DNA of 64,000 nt from Dermanyssus gallinae (taxonomy: Eukaryota > Arthropoda > Arachnida > Mesostigmata > Dermanyssidae). Where the stretch lies: assembly GCA_003439945.1 (NCBI GenBank), contig QVRM01002200.1, positions 1-64,000 on the forward strand. The letters run 5' to 3'. Numbering within the stretch: the first letter of the stretch is position 1; each line of letters begins with the position of its first letter. The notes below the pieces were generated by a model. That model saw only the letters and a program-made list of their open reading frames with translations. It did no database searches and was not told the DNA's origin. The translations under genes were made by a program, and so were the position numbers. This document shows positions 31,886 to 40,998 of this stretch, piece by piece.

Positions 31886-32293
31886 GTATGCATCGAGCAC
31901 GACCTTTCCTTCCCGTTCCGCTGCACGACGCCTTTTGAGGGCCTAAATAACCTAGCAGAGCAGCTACGGCGTGGACACAAACTGTATAAACGGACGATGT
32001 AAGCCATCCAAGGAAACAATGCCTTTCTGACTCTCCTTCACTGTCCCAGCTCATGGAGCTTTTGTGTGTCAGTGTGTGTGTAGGCGTATGCTTGTTGTTT
32101 TTGTTGTTGTCGTATTTGTTATTTTGTGTGCTCCAGTGCTATTTTGTTATTTTTTGAGAATGTATTATGTACCTAAATGTTTGTAGGGCTGTAAATGTCG
32201 TATTTCTGACAAGAATAAATGAAAACCGGTTTAGGCAGGGTCTATCCGGCAAAAAAACAGAATATCATTTTTTTCAATTCAATTATCGTTTCT
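31886..32293 (+). other. SPT2 3' UTR
   Basis: A T- and GT-rich tail follows the stop, with GTTGTTTTTGTTGTTG near 32092. A canonical AATAAA polyadenylation signal lies at 32214-32219. Confidence 0.6.
32214..32219 (+). terminator. Polyadenylation signal AATAAA of SPT2
   Basis: AATAAA occurs about 330 bp after the SPT2 stop codon, in a T-rich context, and is the first such hexamer downstream. Confidence 0.6.
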
Positions 32294-32551
32294 TCATAAT
32301 ACTCTATCTTCTTCACGCTTCCGGTGAGAGAAGTAGTGCAACGATTTTTTGTCCCTATGAGGTCGCACGATGTAAGCTGAAGGCTCTCGTTCTGCTCTTT
32401 CGAGCAGCTGTCGTTCCTCCCGCCTTGCGTGTTTCCTTTTATGATCATAGCAGAGTCTTATATAGGCCTTTTTACGCTCAAGCAGGCTCAAGAGTACCAC
32501 GGACGTGATCTCTTCTGCCATAACATTTTCCACTTCACTGCACTTCTTCAT
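32294..32551 (-). other. Unrecognised 85-codon frame, highly charged
   Basis: On the minus strand, convergent with SPT2, this frame begins MKKCSEVENVMAEE and is rich in Arg, Glu and Lys (KRKHARREERQLLERAERE), ending HRKREEDRVL. A segment reading YIVRPHRDKK faintly recalls the start of PIF/Harbinger nuclease proteins. That is only a suspicion. It may equally be noncoding. Confidence 0.25.
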
Positions 32552-32585
32552 CGTCCTCTCCAGCTGGTCACAGGTAGTATCGATG

Positions 32586-33105
32586 TCAGGGCTCAGGACC
32601 GCCTACCGCTCTGTCCAAAAGAGATAGATTAATCCGTCTCATTGCAGACCAGCGCGACGCATCATGTCGGTCTCGCCAAATACCGGGAACATCAACAACG
32701 GTCAACACTGGTTGGTGTTTTCGAGCTCCTTCATCGAGAACATCGAAGCTTTCAATTTCACGGCTGACAAGATTGTGAAACAACAGGTCCATTGTTGCTT
32801 GGAATGGGTTGCTTCCATTGTGATTTAAATATGTATAGTCTTACGCGCGTTTGCACATCTTAGACCAATATTTTCCATCACCTGAAGCAGCGCCCTTATC
32901 ATCGCTGGCCCCACAATCGATTCTGGCAATGAAGTTACCGCCGACAATAGTTGGCATAATCAGGTTTAACTCTGAAAGTCTAAAGAATACCGTCTCAGCA
33001 ACCTCCGCAGGATCGAATGTGGGTGGGAAGTAGAATATAGCGACGTTTACCCTCCAAGAGGAGAGCACCACGCAGTATTCATCTTTGTCTCCTGAAGCTG
33101 GATGA
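32586..33105 (-). pseudogene. CR1-like APE endonuclease fragment
   Basis: The frame at 33137-32841 reads YCVVLSSWRVNVAIFYFPP and MPTIVGGNFIARIDC, where GGNFIAR is a damaged GGDFNAR. After a stop it continues with NHNGSNPFQATMDLL to about 32586. It is a close relative of the + strand APE at 51660-51900. It lies 3' of an RT fragment on the same strand, the reverse of the normal APE-RT order, so the locus is rearranged. Confidence 0.65.
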
Positions 33106-34050
33106 TTTTGTGTTGTCTCTGCTCTCGTGCAGCCCATACATCTTCCGTATATCTTCTTCGAATAGCGAAGTTCCTGTCAGTGCATAAACCAAGCGGTTGC
33201 GAGCGGAGGAGTGCAGGCCCAGAATTTGCTTGAAGAACGCGGGCATAACTCTCTCCAGCGTTGCGAGGTCGTTCATTTTGAGGTGTCGCCATAACAGCTG
33301 CACTCCGTATGTAGCCGTAAACTTTGAGTGACTTTGAGATGGAATAGGCGCCGGGCGGTATAGATGGAGAGCTTCTGGGGCGCTTCGATTGTTGTTGACG
33401 CAATCAGAGCCTTCTCCCCGTGCAGGCGGAACGCAGTCCACGTTGTGGTGAGAGTTATGCCGAGGCATGTAAAGGAACTTACATACCTGACTGGCGCACC
33501 CCCAAGCGGAATTCGTCGCTAGCAGCCAGACGACCTCCTCTGCGGAATTTGAGCGCTTCGGTTTTACTGTTGTTGATGGTAAGGCCAACTTCGCTGACGT
33601 ACCTCGTCATTGTGACTATTGCTTGTGGCAAGTAGTGTCTGCTCGTACTGAACATCACCAGATCATCACCGTACAGAATGACTTTGACGAGCGGATGCCT
33701 TGTGGTGATCCGTGAAGGTAGATCGCTTATGAGGACCGCGAATAGTAGCGAGCTGATGATATCCCCCTGTGCGAACCCCGTCGTCTGCTCGAGACTATCG
33801 CGTATCACTACCCCGTCGTCGATTAAGATCATATTCTTCTGTAAAATAGCTCTGAGGAGTTCTAGTATTCTGAGTGGTACAGCAGATTCCGCGAGCTTCT
33901 TAAGCACTATCGAGCGTGATTCTAAATCGAATGCTGCTTTGAAATTTACAAAGATGGAATAAAGGGACTGTCCGCGCCTTGCTAGCGTTGATTGCACTTC
34001 TTCCATCAATTTTTGGCACGTCGAAATCGTCGATCTGCCCGTCCTAAATC
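33079..34050 (-). pseudogene. CR1-like RT fragment
   Basis: Two overlapping frames (34009-33479 and 33588-33079) carry GFRTGRST, FVNFKAAFDLESR, GFAQGDIISSLLF and LYGDDLVMF. A thumb follows with KQILGLHSSARNRLVYALT. The catalytic box is YGDD. The C-terminus is cut at about 33105, where the APE fragment begins. The upstream end is truncated at a foldback (33990-34082). Confidence 0.7.
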
Positions 34051-34082
34051 CAACGCCAAAAACTGATGGAAGAAGTGCAATC
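33990..34082. repeat. 28-bp foldback at RT fragment end
   Basis: Bases 33990-34017 and 34055-34082 are inverted copies with 27 of 28 positions matching and a 37-base spacer. The spacer still encodes RT (GFRTGRST on the minus strand). The second arm looks like a snap-back copy of the RT sequence, as expected from template switching or self-priming at the end of reverse transcription. Confidence 0.85.
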
Positions 34083-34110
34083 GATCTGTAAGATCAATAT
34101 CATCAATCAA

Positions 34111-34155
34111 TATCTGTAGGATAGCACGCTACCCTGCATTGCTACCCTACAGATA
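34111..34155. repeat. 16-bp inverted repeat
   Basis: TATCTGTAGGATAGCA at 34111-34126 pairs with TGCTACCCTACAGATA at 34140-34155 with one mismatch and a 13-base loop. It lies just outside the larger foldback. Confidence 0.8.
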
Positions 34156-34314
34156 GGTTCAAAGCGTTTTGAGTGAGAAACTACATAGGTGTGAAGCTGG
34201 ATTTTAAGATCAACAGCTATCATTTAATTGGGTCCTTTAGCTGTACATATAATTTTTGATATCGACTTGATTCGGCTACGGCAGAAAGAGGAGTCCCTTG
34301 CCCGTGGGCAATGA

Positions 34315-34482
34315 ACCAATTATCGATGCGGCGTTTCCGCGTTGAATTTTAACTGATATTCTTCGTAGCAAAAACTGCCACGCTCTTCTATCGCCGGTCG
34401 ACGCAGTAACTCTGGATCCCAGGTCCGCCAGCAAGTTCCTTGTGATTTTTCCCATTGGACCTAATGTCTCGAAGGCAGTTAA
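34315..34482 (-). pseudogene. C-terminal tail of an RLE element
   Basis: Minus-strand translation gives LTAFETLGPMGKITRNLLAD, then STGDRRAWQFLLRR and KIQRGNAASIIG. This matches the tail of the elements at 484-690 and 37645-37851 (TFETMGG, STGDSRASEFLRQR, IQRGNAAS). It is an isolated 3' remnant, and no RLE or RT is attached. Confidence 0.7.
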
Positions 34483-34607
34483 TTGTTTATAGGCTTCATT
34501 TCATATTTATTCACCCAGGTTGAGTAGCTCTTATAACCACAAATACATCACTTTAACAACTATAAGGACAGTGAGTCATAACTGTCACCGGGTGATCCGC
34601 ATATGTA

Positions 34608-34872
34608 CAGTCACTGAAAAAATATAGGGCCACCCATGTTTGCCACATTTCACGCATTTATTATTACCGATTGTGTAAAGATCATAATGATACATGCTCA
34701 CAGAGTAACAGCGGATACTTTTATCGACATTTGGAGTATCGGGTTACCTTAAAACACGAGATTTCGACATTTGGCACAGCTACGCTGCGAAAAAATTATA
34801 AAGTCACCACCAAGATGCATGTCTTAGCGAGTGAATTGAGTGGAATAACAACGTTTGGGTTCATTTCACGGC
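34608..34872 (+). repeat. Tc1 terminal inverted repeat, left
   Basis: About 265 bp, the inverse of 35933-36198 with only a few differences (one base in an A-run, a TTATTA versus TATCAT change, and one transition near the inner end). Confidence 0.93.
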
Positions 34873-34986
34873 ACCTAACAACTATACTTAATATTTAGTG
34901 AACTTCCCATTACGTCGGATAACTTCAAAAATGCGGTTTGGTATAGTGTTGAACAAATTTTGGATGACGTCCTGCGAGAGCTCGTT

Positions 34987-35880
34987 TCAAGCCTTCACAA
35001 TTGCTTTTTTTAGTTCTACCTGGTTTGAAAATTGTTTTTCGTCGGTGTAAACCTTTCCGGCAAGCCAGCCCCATACATTCTCGATAATATTAAGATCAGG
35101 TGAGACTGCAGGCCAGCGTAGGACCTCAATGTGGCGTTGTTCGAACCAGCTTTCGATCAACTTAGCAGTGTGAATCGGGGCATTATCGTGTTGAAAAACA
35201 AAGTCGGGTCCTCCCATCAGCTCAAAATGTGCGGATTGCTCTTCTAGTAGATCCCTATAGCGCGTCGAATTAACACAACCGTCTAAAAACACAATCGGCG
35301 ACCTTGTATAATACCCGACAGCGGCCCAGATCATCACCGAACCGCCACCTGAGTGCCGTTTTGACAAAAATCGTTCTTCCTTGCGCACATCGTGGAAATA
35401 ATCGCTAAATCCATCCGGTCCATCACAATTGAACTTTTTTTCATCCGAAAAGAGCACTCGGTGCCATTCAGTGGTCCATGACATCGTAACCTGGGCAAAG
35501 TCGAGACAAGCTTTCTGATGCTCAGCGGTCAATCGTGGTTTTCTCTTAAGTTTTTTTCTCGTGAGCCAAAGTGTCTTCCTGAGGAGGTTTTGCACATTTC
35601 GCACGTTCGTTTGCACACCGGCCGCCGCCGCAATTGTCTTTGCCGAGAGCACAGAGTTCGAGGCTATCTTCAAAATTGCGCGCTTGTTTCGTTCCGAAAT
35701 GGCATTTGGACGCCCCGGACTCTTTTTTACGCCGTATTTTTCACCCAAATTCACGAAGTTGTTCACTACTTGGCGAGAACGCCCCATTCGACGGGAAATT
35801 TCCCGATTAGAGAGGCCGACATCCTTATAAGCCTTGATTTGGGTCTTTTCGTCACTCGTGAGACGCCGACCCAAACCCAT
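34987..35880 (-). CDS. Tc1-type DD34E transposase, C-terminus cut by a stop codon
   Basis: The protein binds the TIRs and cuts and pastes the element. The 297 codons start at MGLGRRLTSDEK. There is a helix-turn-helix region (YKDVGLSNREISRRMGRS), a GRP AT-hook-like motif (about 56-58) and a second DNA-binding part. Catalytic residues are D146 (FSDEKKF), D232 (QHDNAP) and E267 (NIIENVW), exactly 34 residues apart. TGA at codon 298 stands where family members usually have Trp. Reading past it gives about 32 more codons with NTIPNRIFEVI and GKFTKY, the normal Tc1 end, to a stop at 34888. One nonsense mutation therefore separates it from full length. Confidence 0.92.
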   Translation of the reverse strand: MGLGRRLTSDEKTQIKAYKDVGLSNREISRRMGRSRQVVNNFVNLGEKYGVKKSPGRPNAISERNKRAILKIASNSVLSAKTIAAAAGVQTNVRNVQNLLRKTLWLTRKKLKRKPRLTAEHQKACLDFAQVTMSWTTEWHRVLFSDEKKFNCDGPDGFSDYFHDVRKEERFLSKRHSGGGSVMIWAAVGYYTRSPIVFLDGCVNSTRYRDLLEEQSAHFELMGGPDFVFQHDNAPIHTAKLIESWFEQRHIEVLRWPAVSPDLNIIENVWGWLAGKVYTDEKQFSNQVELKKAIVKA

Positions 35881-35932
35881 CGTTTCAGCACAGAAAAATT
35901 TCTGGTAGGAGGTCTGCTTTCGTTTCCGTCGA

Positions 35933-36198
35933 GCCGTGAAATGAGCCCAAACGTTGTTATTCCACTCAATTCACTCGCTAAGACATGCATCTTGGTGGTG
36001 ACTTTATAATTTTTTCGCAGCGTAGCTGTGCCAAATGTCGAAATCTCGTGTTTTAAGGTAACCCGATACTCCAAATGTCGATAAAAGTATCCGCTGTTAC
36101 TCTGTGAGCATGTATCATTATGATCTTTACACAATCGGTTATGATAAATGCGTGAAATGTGGCAAACATGGGTGGCCCTATATTTTTTTCAGTGACTG
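35933..36198 (-). repeat. Tc1 terminal inverted repeat, right
   Basis: This is the inverse partner of 34608-34872. It carries the 5' side of the transposase gene, whose ATG lies 52 bp inside. Confidence 0.93.
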
Positions 36199-36200
36199 TA

Positions 36201-36275
36201 TGGATACATACACATACATATATACACACATATATATACATATACATACACATACATATATATAAAATATATAAG
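36201..36275. repeat. CATA/TATA-rich microsatellite
   Basis: Imperfect ACATACATATA repeats fill the space between the Tc1 element and the CR1-like RT, at that element's 3' end. Confidence 0.8.
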
Positions 36276-37100
36276 CTACAAGGCCCCACAATGACGGGCT
36301 AATTCATTTAAATATTGCACAAGATTGCATTTTGCGGCATGGAATTCAGCGCGTTGACATAAAATGTGATGAAAGCCGTGTACTGCAAATCGTGTTATCA
36401 CGTGCCTGTTGCTACGCTCTGGCCCCTTCCACTCCGCATTTCTCATCGCTTTGGTATTGAAGAATTCCGGGTCGAGTTCGGAAAATTTCGTCCCCCATTT
36501 TCTAATGCAGTCGTTAAAAGCTGTGGTTTGCGGGAGGTTATAACGGCGCCTTAGGTCTTCGATAAAAAGTGGACAGTCTGCTAATAAGAAGACGAGGCGG
36601 TTGCGCGTTGACGTATGGAGTCCCAGAGTCCGGTTCAGGAAAGCTGCTTTTATCTGATTTAGTTGGTCGAGGTTTCTGGGAGTCAGGTGCGCCAATATTA
36701 ACTCCACTCCATATAAAGCCACGGGAGCAATCTTCAGGTCGAAGAAGCGAAGGGCTGTGGCGAGGGACGGGCCGTGCGGGCTCCTGATGGAAGATGCCGC
36801 GATAAGGGCTTTCTTGCATATCTCCATAACATGCACCGAGAACCCTACCTCAATCGACGGCATAATTAGTCCCAGATAAGAGAACTTATTGACGTAGGCG
36901 AGAGAAAAGCTACTGATATGAAGAGAGTCGTCATGCGCGACCCTGCCCCCTCTACGGAACTTTAGTGCCTCCGTCTTACAAAGATTAATTGTTAACCCCA
37001 ACTTTGTAACGGCTGTGTCGAGCCTGGCCAGCGCCTGTTTTACCTGGAAACACCTATTTCCATAGATGGCTAAATCGTCTGCGTATAATAAAACCTGTTT
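36276..37100 (-). mobile_element. CR1-like RT, 3' half
   Basis: The minus strand opens with LLYADDLAIYGNRCF near 37085, outside the first ATG, and continues through TINLCKTEALKFRRGG. A thumb follows (YLGLIMPS, AAFLNRTLGLHTSTRNRLVF), then RHVITRFAVHGFHH to a stop at 36276. It is the same clade as the element at 11251-12572 but clearly another lineage. It is truncated just upstream of YADD and lacks the final zinc cluster. It lies immediately before the start of repeat copy B. Confidence 0.8.
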
Positions 37101-37172
37101 ATAGGTTTCGACATCTTCTCACCAGTTATGTACAAACTTGTTGAGACACCGGCACTTCAGCGAAGTGTAATT

Positions 37173-37644
37173 CTCTGAGGAACTGGCTCGCTGCAGCTAG
37201 TGCCAAAAAAAGGGCACTGAAAACATCGCTAAAAAACATTTTACCTCGACACTTGTCTAATGCCAAAAGTAGAAATCTGCAGACCGATGCTTTCATTCAG
37301 CGCCAAAGTTAACTATAAACTACGCAAAAAAGTATTTGCATACTATATGATGCGGCGTGTTCATACCGACTGAAACACCTGTTACTAGCTTGTGATATGA
37401 TAACCTTAATAATCTTTTGGATTTCCGCTAAATTGCTAACTTGTGCAAGGTGTAGGCCATTATAGAAAATATCTTATGCTTTAGCAAAGAAGGGTCATAT
37501 GCGGCTTGAAGTTATCGTTCATATATATACAATAAATTCATTAATTTATCTGATTGATTTGTATTGATATAGTTATATAACTTTTTTACGTTAGAACTTT
37601 GGAGTGAACAATTGTCTCCGCGTGAACGTGTAGTCACGGGATTG
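37173..37644. other. 3' flank of RLE element, no gene (copy B)
   Basis: Same as 1-483 apart from small indels. No credible frame. Confidence 0.5.
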
Positions 37645-37851
37645 TCACAGGTTCTCTAACCCAGGATTAGCCCAGTTCGACAATGTGCTCCGAACGGATG
37701 CTGCGTTTCCTCGTTGAATGTCGAGAGACAGTCTCTGACGCAAAAACTCTGATGCTCTCGAGTCTCCCGTGGAAAAGTTAAGGCTTCTGCCAACGCGCTG
37801 AATCAACTTCAGTGTAAGCGGTTCTGGGCCTCCCATTGTTTCAAACGTCAA
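37645..37851 (-). pseudogene. C-terminal tail of RLE element (copy B)
   Basis: Conserved tail with TFETMGG, STGDSRASEFLRQR and DIQRGNAAS, identical in copy A (484-690). It is separated from the RLE frame by a single in-frame stop. Homologous tails at 20247 and 34315 show that this domain is conserved in the family. Its function is unknown to me. Confidence 0.7.
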
Positions 37852-37884
37852 CGGACAAAATTGGTGCGGATAACCAACGCCAGA

Positions 37885-38286
37885 CTATTTTCTACATTTG
37901 TTAGCCTCTGCTAACCTCGACGCATGACCTGCCTGGTCCGCCCCTGCACCGACCATCGAAGGGGCTATTGAGTCGGTTACAGTTGCCTCCCAAACAAGCA
38001 TGCGGCCATGCTCAAAGGGGGTTAGAGTGAGACCGTCAGGCCTTTTTCCATCGTCTCTGGATAGGCCCGGAGGTACTAGTATACACGGAAAGCCAGCAGA
38101 CCTCAATGCTTGACTGAAAGTGTCATTTAGAGCCGAGTGGCGTGCTCTTCGGCCTGCGCTTAAGGCGCATGACAAGCCATGATGAGCCAACGCGTCTACA
38201 AGGTAACCACAACAACATCGGTGAGGAACGACCAGATCAACACCAAGCCGCAGTCTTGTGCTAATGCGTGTCGTCTCGTCATTCAA
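37885..38286 (-). CDS. RLE nuclease domain of RLE element (copy B)
   Basis: This 133-codon frame encodes TRLRLGVDLV and the Cys/His cluster (HRCCCGYLVDALAHHGLSC). It continues with RHSALND, then [12 protein letters not shown] and LVWEATVTD. Together these are the CCHC, RHxxxN and PD...(D/E) features of restriction-like endonucleases. It ends at a TAG just before the conserved tail (GGPEPLTL...QRGNAAS, 37851-37645), which remains in the same frame. Confidence 0.78.
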   Translation of the reverse strand: MNDETTRISTRLRLGVDLVVPHRCCCGYLVDALAHHGLSCALSAGRRARHSALNDTFSQALRSAGFPCILVPPGLSRDDGKRPDGLTLTPFEHGRMLVWEATVTDSIAPSMVGAGADQAGHASRLAEANKCRK

Positions 38287-38294
38287 AAGAGTCC

Positions 38295-39665
38295 CTATTC
38301 ATGGACAGGGTAGGGCATGCAACCACCTCCAGCCTCTTGACTATTTACGGCTGGAAGCCTGGCGTTATCAGCCAAGGTGGGGGCTCTATCGACCAGGCTT
38401 GCTAATCGCTTTTCTTGCAAGGGGGCTGTCCAAATGATCTGCTCAGTCTTTCTAACAGGAGGGGAGTCGAATAAAAACGACAATCTGTCGGTTAACTCTT
38501 GAAGTTCTACGCTGTAAGTTTCCCACCCATCGTTATCCAATAATGTCCTAACGCTCTCCGCAGCCTGAGTTAATAATGACACGATCGCGGGTCCTGCCAT
38601 CATGACCGCGTCCGGCATATCTAAGCCGCCTAGGGAAACCGGAAGCATTACCTGATCTCTTGCCACAGCGATAAGCTGAACATTTAGTATCTGCTCTGAA
38701 GTGTCTAAGCTAAGATCATTAAAAGGCTGTAAAAGTTCAGGCGATGAGGATAAATTGCAACCTCTAACTAGGTGTGTTAACCTCGTGGCTGACAAGCAAG
38801 ATCTAAAGAGAAACAGGCCACAGTGGGCCCCCAATTGAGGTAGTCTGCCTGTGGCAAAGTCTAGTTTGTCTTTCCGTGCAGTTAATGCCTTTGCAATCCC
38901 ATCCGGCAACAAGGGCACACCTAGCAGCTCCAGGTCAGTCTTGTCAACAATGCGGCAGCCAGGGAGTAGGCTAATAAGGCCCGATAAATCTAATGGTTCA
39001 GTTCCGTTATGGGCTGTAACATATACTTCACATTTGTTCGGGATCAGAATCAAGTCATTAATGACACCAAAGTAAATTATTTTTCGAATATCGTCCAGCA
39101 CTGTCGGGAGGTCTCCACCCAGAACGCCGTCATCCAGGTACCAGACATTGAGGGGCGATCGTAGTGCATCTACCATCTCCTTGATACATAGAGAGAAATG
39201 TGGAGGACCCAGGGGATCGCCCTGCTGAAGACCTGTTTGCGATAGCATTGTGTTAAGGGGCATAACTATTTGTGATGACTGACCGCACGCCAGATTCGTT
39301 TGGTGAAACAGTAAGGGTACCCACGACTTGACGGATCGGAGTAGATGGTCTCTTCGAACGCTAATAAAAGCATTTTGGAAATCTAGTTTGACTATCACCG
39401 TCAGCACTTTGCGCGATTGCAGGAATGCCCGGGCTCTGTGCACTGCTACCTCTGTACCGCCAGGGGTAGCGAATCCAAGCTGGTGTTCGCCAAGAGCTGC
39501 TAAAACAGTGTCCTTATTATTTTGACAGCCGATTTTGGCCGCCAATCGGCGAACGACTGAGGAACAGGCGATCGGGCGTAATAATCCATCTTTCTTCTTT
39601 AGTGCAAACATTCTTGCTCTGAAGATATTATAAGTGGCATAAAACAGGATGGGGGCGAGCCCCAT
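38295..39665 (-). CDS. Reverse transcriptase of RLE element, open frame (copy B)
   Basis: The 456-codon frame covers the RT and the following linker. It reads RPIACSSVVRRLAAK (about 30-44), QLGFATPGG, motif A KLDFQNAF (93-100), TGLQQGDPLGPPHF (144-157) and WYLDDGVLGG (175-184). The YLDD box keeps both catalytic aspartates. A linker follows with DLELLGVPLLPDG and helices up to the RLE. The last residues (GGGCMPYPVHE) come from a frameshift; the next phase reads WLHALPCP, the expected continuation. The RT itself appears intact. Confidence 0.82.
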   Translation of the reverse strand: MGLAPILFYATYNIFRARMFALKKKDGLLRPIACSSVVRRLAAKIGCQNNKDTVLAALGEHQLGFATPGGTEVAVHRARAFLQSRKVLTVIVKLDFQNAFISVRRDHLLRSVKSWVPLLFHQTNLACGQSSQIVMPLNTMLSQTGLQQGDPLGPPHFSLCIKEMVDALRSPLNVWYLDDGVLGGDLPTVLDDIRKIIYFGVINDLILIPNKCEVYVTAHNGTEPLDLSGLISLLPGCRIVDKTDLELLGVPLLPDGIAKALTARKDKLDFATGRLPQLGAHCGLFLFRSCLSATRLTHLVRGCNLSSSPELLQPFNDLSLDTSEQILNVQLIAVARDQVMLPVSLGGLDMPDAVMMAGPAIVSLLTQAAESVRTLLDNDGWETYSVELQELTDRLSFLFDSPPVRKTEQIIWTAPLQEKRLASLVDRAPTLADNARLPAVNSQEAGGGCMPYPVHE

Positions 39666-40494
39666 CTTAGCACATCAACTACTTTGGCAATGGCGTCAGT
39701 TAGTCGCTCAGCCGTACGGCCCAGTGCACCAAACAACAGGTCTTATAGTAGGCGGGGTCTCATAAAATTCAAACCGGCAGCTGAACTCCGACTGAAGGTT
39801 TTCATGGGGTTCGGTATCTCGTCGCGCGAGGCTGAAGATGGCAGTGTGACCGCCGGGAACATAGGCATGGTTAGATTCCGAGGAGCCTGTGGGTGTTCGG
39901 AGCGGAGTGCTTCCGTATTTTCGTTGATTGGCGCTAGGGTATCTTCGGAACCAGTTTAGCTGCACCGGAGATATCGCTTTCCGACAGCTTGACCTTCACC
40001 CGTCTGAGGAGATCGTCGTCGAGAAAGGCCTTAGATGCTGATCCCTCGTGCGCTATGTCCTTGAGCCTTTTACCCGCTGAAAATTTGCGTAAGTTCTTCC
40101 TGATTAAAACAGACCGGGACCGAGCGTCCTTGTCAAATCGAGGTAGCCGTAGCACGACCGGAGCGAAGGAGAACAAAGAGTACCAGGCGTAGAAGTCGTT
40201 GTCCTTAGCAACGTTTGAGAAAACGTTGGTAAGGTCCTCCGCAACAGTAGGCCTCACCGATTTGGGTAAAATGCGTAGCAGTTTGGCTTGGCGCATGTTT
40301 GCCTGAATGTCGACGAGTAGAGTGTCAATATCAAGATCTTCCGTCAGAGTCCGATGACATGTGGACGGCCCGTTGGCGGCGTCAGCATGTCTGGCCGATA
40401 TATGTCTGGCAAGACCCCTCCTGGGAATACAACATTGAATTTATTCAATAATTGCACATTTGCACACTGAGGCAGTGCCCGCCTAAAAAATAAT

Positions 40495-40998
40495 TTAAAA
40501 TCGCCTCCCGGTGAGTTCGCCTGCTCCTCCTCCGCGACGGACCCAGCTCTTGTGGTCCCGGTGCGCCCGGAAGACCCGTAGGGTACCCTGCATGGCCAGG
40601 ACGGTTAGGTCGATCAGGTTTTTCTTCGATAACCCGAGAGTCAGGAGATCCTTCACCGACTCGGGCTCCCATACACCGGTCATCGACACGGTGATGGACC
40701 CGAATCGGTGGGGAAGCGAGCTGGGAAGTTGATCCCTGACCCCGGGTATATCGTATTTCCTGATCTTATCCCGTCTGGCCAATGCAAGGTCTCTTGAGGG
40801 GCCGCAGACCTCGGCGTCCAAGACCCAGACCCTCGTAGGTGTTGTTATGACGAGGTCTGGTCTCCGAGCCGGTGCGGCGGGTCTTCGGAAGGTGCGCTCT
40901 CGTTCCACCTGCATTCCTTTAGCACGGAGTAGGCGGGTGACTCGCTCACATATGTCATCGTGGCGCTTGATTATAGGGCGATGGGTGTGATCGCACAC
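40495..40998 (-). CDS. R2-like restriction-like endonuclease domain (copy B)
   Basis: In the phase after the frameshift the protein reads ICRHGC...ETLAHIAQVCDHTH, then IIKRHDDICERV and RRPDLVI...VWVLDAEVC. These are the CCHC cluster, the RHD motif and the PD...D nuclease core. The 167 codons end AGELTGRRF, and the element's 3' end follows within about 50 bp. The domain would cut the DNA target. Copy A is interrupted once more near 3470. Confidence 0.78.
   Translation of the reverse strand: MCDHTHRPIIKRHDDICERVTRLLRAKGMQVERERTFRRPAAPARRPDLVITTPTRVWVLDAEVCGPSRDLALARRDKIRKYDIPGVRDQLPSSLPHRFGSITVSMTGVWEPESVKDLLTLGLSKKNLIDLTVLAMQGTLRVFRAHRDHKSWVRRGGGAGELTGRRF

Larger units (their letters stand above)
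34606..36200 (-). mobile_element. Tc1/mariner transposon, complete with long TIRs
   Basis: The element occupies 34608-36198 (1591 bp) and is flanked by TA on each side, the usual target duplication. Terminal inverted repeats begin CAGTCACTG. They run 34608-34872 and 35933-36198, about 265 bp and nearly identical, far longer than those of classic Tc1. A DD34E transposase is encoded on the minus strand. It lies in the segment seen only once in this window, so presence or absence in the duplicate cannot be judged. Confidence 0.93.
37645..40440 (-). mobile_element. RLE-type non-LTR retrotransposon, better preserved (copy B)
   Basis: Domain order on the minus strand: N-terminal region (40440-39708, with KLLRILPKSVRPTVAEDL), RT (39665-38295), RLE (38286-37885) and tail (37851-37645). 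Its 5' end directly touches the 3' end of the R2-like element. The coding sequence needs corrections at three or four places: a shift near 40300, one near 39700, a shift plus stop between RT and RLE, and a TAG before the tail. The last two are shared with copy A. Confidence 0.82.
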
